From Oscillospiraceae bacterium (lineage in GTDB: Bacteria; Bacillota; Clostridia; Oscillospirales; Oscillospiraceae), in contig JAEDIZ010000051.1 of NCBI GenBank assembly GCA_016296635.1, forward strand, positions 1 to 14,875: a DNA stretch of 14,875 bases. Reading direction: 5' to 3'. Position numbers and translations under genes: made by a program. This document shows positions 1 through 6,418 of the stretch, one piece after another. Positions within the stretch are counted from its first letter, which is position 1; every line of letters begins with the position of its first letter. The notes beneath the pieces are model-generated. The model saw only the letters and a program-made list of their open reading frames with translations. It made no database searches and had not been told where the DNA came from.

Positions 1-95
1 GCAACCGGAAGGATACACAGATATGCTGTTCTCTGTTTTGCACGCTGCAGTTCGCTTTGAACCGCCCGCGCTCTCTGTTTTTTCTGAAAAGGCAT
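1..95 (-). CDS. Sugar ABC transporter permease, UgpA/MalF-like (N-terminus only, runs off the window)
   Basis: The ATG at 95-93 (minus strand) sits behind an AAGGAGG-type ribosome site near 110-104, and the frame stays open to the window edge, giving 31 codons. The start reads MPFQKKQRARAVQSELQRAK and then enters a hydrophobic stretch (TAYLCILPV). A short basic head followed directly by the first membrane helix is the usual N-terminus of CUT1-family sugar permeases of the UgpA/MalF/LplB type. It lies 143 bases downstream of the solute-binding protein gene on the same strand, the expected operon order. Only the head is visible, so the subfamily rests mainly on context. It is too short to appear in an ORF scan with a normal length cut-off. 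Confidence 0.7.
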   Translation of the reverse strand, partial: MPFQKKQRARAVQSELQRAKQRTAYLCILPV

Positions 96-182
96 CACAA
101 CGCCTCCTTGTACACAAGTCGGATCATAAGCTGATCCCTGCCGAATCCACACCGCATACACTGCAGTGTTCTGAATGAAACA

Positions 183-216
183 CGTTCCACAGGCGGTCGA
201 AACCGCCCGTGGAACG
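183..216 (-). promoter_or_regulatory. Intercistronic stem-loop between solute-binding protein and permease genes
   Basis: Arms CGTTCCAC (183-190) and GTGGAACG (209-216) pair perfectly. After one mismatch, GGCGGT (192-197) pairs with ACCGCC (202-207) around a CGAA loop. In the direction of transcription no run of U follows, so it is a poor intrinsic terminator. A strong hairpin just after a binding-protein gene is known (for example in the malE-malF region of E. coli) to protect the upstream mRNA end and give more binding protein than permease. That role here is inference. Confidence 0.55.
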
Positions 217-238
217 GTCTGAAGGAACGGATGAAATG

Positions 239-1537
239 TTACTTTGCGTTTGCCACGCAGTTATCCAGATCCTGTGCAAATTCCAGTGCACTCATCTTGC
301 CGCCCAGAACGGCGGGGAGCAGATTGTAGAAGTCACCGGAAACGCTGGGATACAGAGAATTATCGATCCAGTAAACGGTCTGACCCGCATACCCAAAGAG
401 GTCTGCAGAAACAGAGCCTTCCTTATAACCCAGTTCTTCGGCAGTAATGTCGGTACGGGTAGGAATCTTGGGCTGAACCTTCAGGAATTCCAGAACCTCT
501 TCCTTGGAATTCAGGAAGTGCAGGAACTTCACAGCAAGCTCAGGATTCTTGCAGTCCTTGGACACAACGATGCACTGGCCCGGGCCGCCGATGGTCTTAC
601 CGGTATACTGTGCGCCGCTGACATCGGGCGGCAGGAAAATGCCGACATTTTCTGCACCGAGTGCTGCCTCTGCGTCTGCAACGACGGAGGACTCACGTGG
701 AGTCATAGCTGCTTCACCGGAGCAGAACTTGTTCCAGCTGTTTGCAGATGTCAGAGCGTCGCTGTTCAGATAGCCCTTGTCCAGATGGGAACGGTAGAGT
801 TCCAGCGCCTCCAACAGGCCTTCATCCTCAGCGAACTTGGTCTTGCCTTCGCAGTCGGAGATGATGCGATCCATGCCGCTCTTCTGAACCCACCAGTAAG
901 GCATGATGTAGCAGCCATACCAGGGGAAGCTCTCATCGGAAACGATGGGCGTATAGCCTTTTGCTGCGATGGCTTCGCAGGCAGCGTCAAACTCTTCCAT
1001 CGTCTTGGGTGCATTGTTTTCAAAGTCCAGTCCGCACTCTGCAATGATCTGCTTGTTATACATGTAGAAGCAGACCTGATTATCGCTGGTCGGATAGCCG
1101 AGGATCTTGCCGGACGGAGATGTGACAGCATCCCAGCCGGTGATGTTTTCCTTGTCCTCTGCGGGAATCAGGCCGGAGATATCGGTGATGACATCTTCCA
1201 GCGCAATGATGTTCTGGCCGGTCCAGAGGTTCGCCATATCCGGCGCGGTATTTGCCATTGCGTCAGCCTTGAAGGTCTGATGTGCGGTTTCGCCGTCTGC
1301 GGAAACGATCAGCTCAACCTTCACGCCGGGGTTCGCCTGCTCAAAACGGGAAATCGCCTTGGAGATGTACCACTGATCCTGAGGAAGTTCCTGCTCGCTG
1401 GAACTGATGTAGCTGTCCTTGCCGTTGATCCAGATGGTCAGCTTCTGCTCGTCGGTCTTCTTTGCACAGCCGGTCATTGCTGCGACCATTGCAAGCACCA
1501 TCACAACAGCAAGCATGAGTGCGATGATTTTTTTCAT
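239..1537 (-). CDS. Extracellular solute-binding lipoprotein of a CUT1 sugar ABC transporter
   Basis: Predicted 432-residue binding protein that captures a sugar or oligosaccharide outside the membrane and delivers it to the permeases encoded downstream. The chosen start (1537-1535) has an AGAAAGGA ribosome site a few bases upstream. A longer open frame to 1594 exists but lacks such a site, and it would put basic and polar residues before the signal peptide. Residues 1-24 form a lipoprotein signal: a lysine start, a hydrophobic core and the lipobox MTGC with the lipidated Cys at 24. The mature part has the family 1 solute-binding pattern, including the FEQANPGVKVEL segment after the first helix and an SGEAAM segment near residue 275. 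Length fits the family. Its ligand cannot be read from the sequence. It is the first gene of a leftward operon and probably controlled by the divergent GntR-type regulator. Confidence 0.93.
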   Translation of the reverse strand: MKKIIALMLAVVMVLAMVAAMTGCAKKTDEQKLTIWINGKDSYISSSEQELPQDQWYISKAISRFEQANPGVKVELIVSADGETAHQTFKADAMANTAPDMANLWTGQNIIALEDVITDISGLIPAEDKENITGWDAVTSPSGKILGYPTSDNQVCFYMYNKQIIAECGLDFENNAPKTMEEFDAACEAIAAKGYTPIVSDESFPWYGCYIMPYWWVQKSGMDRIISDCEGKTKFAEDEGLLEALELYRSHLDKGYLNSDALTSANSWNKFCSGEAAMTPRESSVVADAEAALGAENVGIFLPPDVSGAQYTGKTIGGPGQCIVVSKDCKNPELAVKFLHFLNSKEEVLEFLKVQPKIPTRTDITAEELGYKEGSVSADLFGYAGQTVYWIDNSLYPSVSGDFYNLLPAVLGGKMSALEFAQDLDNCVANAK

Positions 1538-1659
1538 TGTTCCAAATCCTTTCTTGTTATTATGTATGCCCCTGACCATACTCCGCTTTTTCAAAAAGCT
1601 TGTATTCGTGAAGCATACATGTTAGAATAAGTTCCGGGAAAAATGATTACCCGTTAGTT

Positions 1660-1689
1660 TTATTATTACTTGTTCAGTAAAAATGTCAA
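1660..1689 (-). promoter_or_regulatory. Probable promoter of the solute-binding protein operon
   Basis: On the minus strand a perfect -35 TTGACA lies at 1689-1684, followed after 18 bases by TAATAA (1665-1660); other registers in the same TAATAATAA run are possible. It is about 120 bases upstream of the start codon. An 8-bp inverted repeat overlaps the -35 box and the spacer, as expected for a repressed promoter. Confidence 0.55.
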
Positions 1690-1695
1690 CAAGTA
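1667..1695. promoter_or_regulatory. Inverted repeat, candidate operator for the GntR/LacI-type regulator
   Basis: TACTTGTT (1667-1674) and AACAAGTA (1688-1695) are perfect inverted arms with 13 bases between, so their centres are 21 bp (two helical turns) apart. TTGT/ACAA half-sites resemble those of AraR, a regulator of the same GntR-LacI architecture. The repeat straddles the -35 element of the solute-binding protein promoter. Confidence 0.5.
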
Positions 1696-1715
1696 TTCAC
1701 GTCATATCAATATTT

Positions 1716-1731
1716 TTGTATGGATATACAA
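1716..1731. promoter_or_regulatory. Second palindrome, candidate operator near the regulator gene
   Basis: TTGTAT (1716-1721) and ATACAA (1726-1731) form a 16-bp palindrome with a 4-base centre. It resembles an AraR-type operator (TTGTA...TACAA) and lies about 90 bases upstream of the GntR/LacI regulator start, making it a candidate for autoregulation. The surrounding DNA is AT-rich, so chance similarity is possible. Confidence 0.4.
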
Positions 1732-1823
1732 TTTATCATATTTGAAAGAGAAAACAATCCCAAAACTTATCTGCACATGTGTGCTCATCATGCTGATGCG
1801 GCATACAGGAAAGGATATCGAAT

Positions 1824-2903
1824 ATGCTGGATCATGCCGGAAAAGAACCTCTCTATATTCAGTTGGCAAACGAGCTTCGCACTCAGATCGACACCAAGGT
1901 TATTAAGCCCGGTGAAAAACTGAAAAGTGAGTCTGAAATGGTTGCGGAATACCAGGTCGGACGCTTGACAGTCCGCAATGCGCTGGATCTGCTGCTGCAC
2001 GAAGGACTGATCGAAAAAGTGCAGGGACGGGGCACTTTCTGCCGCCGAACCGCCGCTTCGGAAACGTATCTGGATATTGAGGTACTGCTGGATATGGGCA
2101 ACACCTACTTTATTCCCACATATTATGTTCGCGGTCTTTCCGAGGTTTTTGCCGCAAACAACTGCAATCTGCTGATCAACGACACCTGTGCTGATACCGG
2201 TGTGCTTTGTTCGCAGCTCGAACGGATTGCGGAAAAGGGGGCAGACGGTGTCGTGTTTCAGCTTACGCAGGCGAACGTACCGGCGCATCTGATGAGTCGG
2301 CTGAACGATGCGCTTGACAGATTGAAGACACAGCAGATCCCGCTGATTATGCTCGACAGCAAGCTGGAACGGGAAGATATCTCGTATGTCTGTTTGGATG
2401 AGCAGGCCGGCGGCGGTCGGGCAGCAGAACATTTTGCTGCCTTCCAGCATAAAAAAACCGCCGTCCTCTATAATCCCGCCTTTTGGGATTCCAGAGAACG
2501 CTATCTCGGTTTCTGCAAGGCAGCGGAAATGTTTCGGCTTGATCCGCCCGTGGCAATCGATCTGAGCAGCAACTGGATGAATGCAGTCCTCTGCGCATAT
2601 GCCGGTGGTGTCACCGGATTCTTCGGCTATAACGATGAGGCGGCCGCAAAATGTCTTCGACTGCTGAACAGCAATCAGATTTCCGTGCCGGAACAGGTTT
2701 CCGTCATCGGCTTTGACGACTCCTATCTTGCTGCTGCCGCCGAGCCGCCTCTTGCAGTCCTCTCTCACCCGAAGGATCTCATGACCAGAAATGCCGCGCA
2801 GAATCTTTTATATCTGATTCGAAACGGATCTGCGAAGCCCGTCAGAGAAACCTTCCATTCCGATCTGATCCATAGAGAATCCTGCAGCTTTGCTCCCAAA
2901 TGA
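1824..2903 (+). CDS. Transcriptional regulator, GntR-type winged helix with LacI-type sugar-binding domain (AraR-like)
   Basis: Predicted 359-residue cytoplasmic repressor. Residues about 8-72 form a GntR winged helix: PLYIQLANELRTQI, then IKPGEKLKSESEMVAEYQVG, then TVRNALDLLLHEGLIEKVQG and RGTF, a nearly textbook sequence. The rest (about 75-355) has the LacI/periplasmic-binding fold pattern, including VSVIGFDDSYLAAA near residue 295 and a PPLAVLSHPKDLMTRNAAQNL segment typical of the C-terminal sensor. This architecture is that of AraR of Bacillus subtilis, which releases DNA on binding a sugar. The ATG at 1824 follows a GGAAAGG ribosome site. The gene is divergent from the sugar-binding protein operon and is the probable local regulator. 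The inducer is unknown; arabinose should not be assumed. It ends before a strong terminator. Confidence 0.93.
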   Translation: MLDHAGKEPLYIQLANELRTQIDTKVIKPGEKLKSESEMVAEYQVGRLTVRNALDLLLHEGLIEKVQGRGTFCRRTAASETYLDIEVLLDMGNTYFIPTYYVRGLSEVFAANNCNLLINDTCADTGVLCSQLERIAEKGADGVVFQLTQANVPAHLMSRLNDALDRLKTQQIPLIMLDSKLEREDISYVCLDEQAGGGRAAEHFAAFQHKKTAVLYNPAFWDSRERYLGFCKAAEMFRLDPPVAIDLSSNWMNAVLCAYAGGVTGFFGYNDEAAAKCLRLLNSNQISVPEQVSVIGFDDSYLAAAAEPPLAVLSHPKDLMTRNAAQNLLYLIRNGSAKPVRETFHSDLIHRESCSFAPK

Positions 2904-2943
2904 GTTTTGCCGCAAAATGGCAGTCGCAGTTACTCTTATACTG

Positions 2944-2985
2944 AAAACACAGCAGCAGAATCATTGACCTGCTGCTGTGTTTTTT
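2944..2985. terminator. Bidirectional intrinsic terminator between convergent genes
   Basis: A perfect 15-bp stem: AAAACACAGCAGCAG (2944-2958) and its complement (2969-2983) around a 10-base loop. A T-run follows on the plus strand and an A-run precedes it, so it can serve both the regulator (plus) and the GH4 gene (minus, stop at 3014). Confidence 0.88.
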
Positions 2986-3013
2986 CTAATCTTTCAGCCG
3001 GAGCAATATACCA

Positions 3014-4369
3014 TTATTTCCCGAGGAAATATTCCTTCATTGCATGATTACACGGCATATCCAAAATATCCGCAATCAAAGCCTTTGCCTGATCCAGGCT
3101 CTTCGTCCACGGATCCATCAGAACCAGCTGTTCAAGAAGATGAATATCACCGGTTTCAAATGCACGCAGCTCCATCTCAACCGGAGCAATGCGATCCCGG
3201 TATGCATATGCCAACAGTTCCTTCGACAAAGGCTGCATACGCAGCCCCTGGATACCCCGTCCGCTCACAAGTGCGCGGCATTCGACCTCATAGTCCTTCG
3301 GAACTCCGGGAACAAAGTCTCCGGTATTCGGTATGTTGACCACAAGAATATGCTCCACATCGAACGCCAATGCTTCAATCGTCGGAATCATGGGCTCATC
3401 GGACGGAATCGCCGAGAACACTTCGGATACCGGTGTTTCCAGATCATCAACAGCAGCCCGAATCCGTTTTACAGATTCTTCGCAAAGCTTGAAGTAATTC
3501 TCATACCAGGTGTCCGGATCCTCCATGTATGCGCCGGTCTGTGTATGATACCACCATCCCCATGCGCCTCCGCCGGGTGTAGCCGTATCGCCAATCGGGA
3601 ACATTCCGAACCGACGATACAGATCCGCTGATTTCGGGCCTATCTGCGGACTGATCCGGTCTTTCTCGGATTTCCCTTCGAGCCACTTCTCATAACCGCC
3701 GTTTTTTATCCACTGGTCTAATACCGGGCAGACATTTTCATCTTTGTGATACAGTTCTGTCAGCCACACAAAATGGTTTACGCCGGAAACTTCGAAATGA
3801 CAATCCTCGCGCTGATATCCCAGCGCTTCCATCACCTCATACACGCCGCCGCTTCCATGTCACATACCGACGTTTTTTGCCCCCGGATACTTTCTTGACA
3901 GATAGGTAATGCCCGCCTGAACGGGATTTGCAACCAACAGCATCCACACATTCGGGCATGTTTTCTGGATATCCAGATAAACGGATTCCATAAGCAGAAG
4001 CTGATGAAAATTCACCCAGAAAGCTTCGTCATGCATAATGTGAAGGCTTCCGCCGAAACGGTATCCATGTTTCTTCGCAATTTCCCAACCGCTGCGCAGC
4101 CGCTCATGACCATAGTCCAATGCAACATGGATGGCAAAGTCAGCATTCTGCAGCGCGTGAATGCGATCCGTCGTTTTTTCCAGCTGTATGTCTGCCCCAA
4201 GTTCTTCAATATAGCGTCTGCACAAGCCATAGATTCCGTTGAGCCGTTCTTCGTTAATATCCATTAATGACACAACCGAACCGTTGAACCGCTTATTGAC
4301 GCAAATATCCTTGATCAGATTGATAGAAAAGATGCCGCTGCCTGCACCGATAATTGCTATTTTTGGCAT
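3014..4369 (-). CDS. Family 4 glycoside hydrolase (alpha-glucosidase/alpha-galactosidase type) with an in-frame UGA at the catalytic metal-binding Cys position
   Basis: Read through a single UGA (3862-3860), this is a 451-residue GH4 enzyme of normal length. The family uses NAD and a divalent metal to cleave glycosides by an oxidation-elimination route. Seen: N-terminal dinucleotide site IAIIGAGSGIFS, acidic LMDINEER after the second strand, ANPVQ at 147-151, then VGM-stop-HG at 167-172, and GVNHFVW at 196-202. GH4 enzymes carry VG-x-C-H/N/D here; that Cys and the later His (199) hold the metal. Spacing from codon 170 to His 199 is 29 residues, the same as Cys174-His203 recalled for Thermotoga maritima AglA. 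The CHG form points to a non-phosphorylated alpha-glycoside rather than a 6-phospho-glucoside. No frameshift or second stop exists. The start follows AAAGGAG and lies 25 bases after a truncated permease. UGA may encode selenocysteine or cysteine, or be a nonsense mutation. Confidence 0.82.
3809..3826 (-). other. Hairpin downstream of the in-frame UGA, weak bacterial SECIS candidate
   Basis: In the mRNA, GCGCUG and CAGCGC form a 6-bp GC-rich stem around the loop GGAUAU, with G at the first two loop positions as in bacterial SECIS loops. The loop begins 39 bases after the UGA, slightly farther than the roughly 16-37 bases recalled for bacterial elements, and the bulged U of E. coli fdhF is absent. 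Outer UGACA/UGUCA pairing (3862-3858 with 3802-3798) could bring it closer to the codon. Confidence 0.28.
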
Positions 4370-4394
4370 AATAAAGATGTACTCCTTTTTGGTG

Positions 4395-4829
4395 TTACTT
4401 AATTGATCCGCTCATAGCTCCCTTGACCATGTACTTCTGAAGACAGAGATACAACACAATGGCGGGAATCACACTGACAAAAAGACCCGCAAACTGTCTG
4501 GTCGGCATATTCATATATTTATCCACCATCTGCGCAAGGACAACGATGATTGTCTGTTTGGACTGTGATGTCAGATAGAGCAGAGGTGTCAGATAATCAT
4601 TCCACGCGCTGATAAACTGGAAAATAATTACGATTGCCGTTCCGGACATTCCCATCGGCATTATGATTTTTCCGATTATCGTGAAAAATCCAGCTCCGTC
4701 TATCTTAGCACTTTCAATTACCTCATTTGAGATTCCGATGTAGGTATTACGCATCAGCAGCACCGCACTCGGAATACCGATTGCCCAATAAGACAGTATC
4801 ACCGACCATGACAAATTCAGCAAAGACAC
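4395..4829 (-). pseudogene. Sugar ABC transporter permease, MalG-like, N-terminal half missing
   Basis: The 144 residues from a GTG at 4829 match the C-terminal half of a MalG-type CUT1 permease: membrane helices, the cytoplasmic EAA loop (VIESAKIDGAGFFTIIGKI, about residues 37-55) that contacts the ATPase, FISAWNDYLTPLLY, and the family-typical end KYMVKGAMSGSIK. Intact relatives are about 270-290 residues, as is the complete homologue at 9939-10799, so roughly the first 130 residues and the first membrane helices are gone. The frame extends only a few codons above the GTG before a UGA, and that stretch does not resemble a permease. It was once part of a leftward operon with the GH4 gene, 25 bases downstream. 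As a transporter subunit it is almost surely non-functional. Confidence 0.85.
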
Positions 4830-5035
4830 CTTGTGCCTATGACACCTGAACAGCAGATTTCATTTGCACACAGGACAAGTCCCGCTCCTGCAGACATTGC
4901 ACGCCCGGCATCAGCCCATGGATCAACAAAGTGCGCTTTGAAACCGCATAGCTTCTGATACTCTTATTTCTGTTTTATATGCACGCTCTGCGTTCTCTCC
5001 CATATACTGATTAATAAACGGGAGGCAGCACGCTT

Positions 5036-5662
5036 ATGAAGCAAGAATACGACAATCGTCAGTACTACAGCGGAAATAACGGGAAAATGTTTCGCAAAGG
5101 AGCAACATACAAATGGAAAACGGTTCGAAAAAAACACCTGAACTTTACCGACCTCGGTAACTATGTCATCGACTGCGACCGCCATCGAAATTTTGATTTT
5201 GAAAAAGCATGTAGATATACTGCCCGCAGATATGATTTTCGCCGATTTATGAGCTGCTCCGCACTTGCTGCAAAAACCTGCCGCGGAGATGTTCTGATCG
5301 GCAGGAATCTTGACTTAACGATATCCCAACTCCCCTGCTATATTACCCATCTGAAATTCGGGAAATACGAAACCATCAACTTCACATACGATGAACTGAG
5401 CAAGGATACGCCGCGTTACACAGACCTGCTTTCATCAGGCAAAATCGGCGCGGAATTATATAACGCACTTCCAATGCTTGCATCGGACTCCATAAATTCC
5501 GAAGGGCTGTATCTTGAATACAATATGCGCGAATATGAAAGTCAGTTTATCTGCACCGGAAAAAGCACTTCGGAAGCATTTCGCTTTCGAAGTGCTTTTT
5601 GTCTTTCCGTTAAACAGCGAGGATGCAGGCACCGTCGATACAACAGATGGCAGAACGCCTGA
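5036..5662 (+). pseudogene. Choloylglycine hydrolase / linear amide C-N hydrolase-like protein, C-terminal half missing
   Basis: The ATG follows a GGGAGG ribosome site at a good distance. After a polar head of about 70 residues comes FMSCSALAAKTCRGD and VLIGRNLDL (Cys74, Arg90, Asp93), the active-site region of Ntn hydrolases of the choloylglycine hydrolase/C45 group. DSINSEGLYLEYNMREYE (151-168) is the conserved DGINEKGL-like segment. These enzymes cleave linear amide bonds, for example in conjugated bile salts or N-acyl amino acids; the substrate here is unknown. Family resemblance ends near residue 174 (base 5558), where the frame enters a terminator hairpin and continues as about 34 residues of junk to a UGA at 5662. 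Intact members are roughly 320-380 residues, so this is a truncated gene. Whether Cys74 is exposed by processing in this form cannot be told. Confidence 0.75.
5560..5600 (+). terminator. Intrinsic terminator inside the truncated hydrolase frame
   Basis: AAAAAGCACTTCG (5560-5572) pairs perfectly with 5588-5600. The loop itself adds five more pairs (GAAGC/GCTTT, one wobble) around ATTTC. A T5 run ends the stem. It begins within two or three codons of where the hydrolase similarity ends. Confidence 0.82.
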
Positions 5663-5691
5663 CTGCAGCGCAAAAAATTTGATTTTCCCTC

Positions 5692-5720
5692 TTGACATTT
5701 GTCTGTGTTACTAGTATTGT
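5692..5720 (+). promoter_or_regulatory. Strong promoter of the ribbon-helix-helix gene
   Basis: A perfect -35 TTGACA (5692-5697), a 17-base spacer and a -10 TATTGT (5715-5720). Transcription would start near 5727, about 50 bases before the ATG at 5777. The heptamer GTGTTAC lies between the two boxes (5705-5711) and again downstream (5732-5738). Confidence 0.75.
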
Positions 5721-5732
5721 TTATATCGAAAG

Positions 5733-5746
5733 TGTTACCAATAACA
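5733..5746. promoter_or_regulatory. Candidate autoregulatory operator
   Basis: TGTTA-CCAA-TAACA is a perfect short palindrome just after the expected transcription start. Its left half repeats the GTGTTAC that occurs inside the promoter 27 bases upstream. Ribbon-helix-helix repressors usually bind such short repeats in their own promoter; binding here is inferred. Confidence 0.38.
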
Positions 5747-5776
5747 AATTTTTTGGAAAGGAATGGTGATCTACAC

Positions 5777-6145
5777 ATGAGAACTGAAGAAGGTATGGAA
5801 AAGGCAAGGCAGGCAAGAGCCGCCTACAACAAGGAGCATATCCGCACGGTAGGTGCGAATATCCGCAAGGAGGACGCAGAGGCGTTCCGCCAGATTGCAG
5901 AGCAGCGCGGCACAACACCCGGTGCAATGATCCGGCAGTTCATCCAGCAGACGATCCGGGAGGCGGAGACCGGCAAACGGGCAGAAGATCCCGGCGCGCT
6001 CGGCTTCATGTATCTCACGGAGCGCAACATCACCCGGCTGATGCGCGAGGCGGCGCAGCACAATCCGGACGGTAAGAACCCGGATCAGCTCGCCAACGCG
6101 ATTCTGGACTTGTATTTCGAACTGGCAGAAAAACTGCGCAAATGA
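5777..6145 (+). CDS. Small ribbon-helix-helix (Arc/CopG-like) DNA-binding protein
   Basis: Predicted 122 residues. Residues about 24-60 fit a ribbon-helix-helix unit: strand TVGANIRKE, helix DAEAFRQIAEQRG, turn TTPG, helix AMIRQFIQQTIREA. Such proteins bind DNA as dimers through the paired strands. Residues 72-122 are a helical tail (LTERNITRLMREAAQ...ILDLYFELAEKLRK) of unknown role. The ATG at 5777 was chosen because the coding pattern starts there; the frame is open to 5699, but that part overlaps the promoter. The ribosome site (GGAAAGGA, 5755-5762) is somewhat far away. Proteins of this size are common on plasmids and integrated elements, but also as stand-alone regulators; no relaxase, integrase or toxin partner is next to it. 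A long hairpin follows the stop. Confidence 0.75.
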   Translation: MRTEEGMEKARQARAAYNKEHIRTVGANIRKEDAEAFRQIAEQRGTTPGAMIRQFIQQTIREAETGKRAEDPGALGFMYLTERNITRLMREAAQHNPDGKNPDQLANAILDLYFELAEKLRK

Positions 6146-6152
6146 ACGTGAA

Positions 6153-6188
6153 AGCGGGCTCTCTCAAATTCTTTTGAGAGAGCCCGCT
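6153..6188 (+). terminator. Long hairpin after the ribbon-helix-helix gene, probable terminator
   Basis: A perfect 16-bp stem, AGCGGGCTCTCTCAAA (6153-6168) and its complement (6173-6188), around a TTCT loop, starting 8 bases after the stop codon. No T-run follows, so termination may be inefficient. The next gene, the MATE pump, starts 230 bases downstream. Confidence 0.6.
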
Positions 6189-6418
6189 GACTCTTAAAGA
6201 AGTATGTTCACCCCCGCTGATATCCGATGGTATAGCCAAGTGTTTCTTCACAGAAGCAGGAAACTGTATTCTAAAGAATATAAGCTATGGAATCCCGGCT
6301 CTTTTCAATCCTATAAAACAGGCCTTCTAATTGGGCTTTTTCGCGTGTTATATCCATTGTGTTTTTCCTGCTGCCGCCATACAATCATATCGAGATTGAA
6401 ATCCGGGAGGGATTGAAC

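Noticed and set aside
209..1630. A 473-residue open frame on the plus strand over the solute-binding protein gene
   Set aside because: It is antisense to a clear lipoprotein binding protein with a ribosome site and lipobox; its translation is rich in Cys and His and has no family pattern.
1788..2768. A 326-residue minus-strand frame over the GntR/LacI regulator
   Set aside because: Shadow of a well-supported regulator; no ribosome site and no domain pattern.
3860..3862. Idea that UGA is read as Trp or Gly throughout this genome (alternative code)
   Set aside because: UGA is the natural stop at 2901, 6143, 9933, 10797, 12023, 12733 and 14659, each at the expected protein end, so only site-specific recoding or mutation fits.
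4817..4963. A 48-codon open stretch on the minus strand (ending ...LVLCANEICCSG...) just above the truncated permease
   Set aside because: It looks faintly protein-like and could be the remnant of another gene at the breakpoint, but it is bounded by stops on both sides and I recognise no family, so it is not called.
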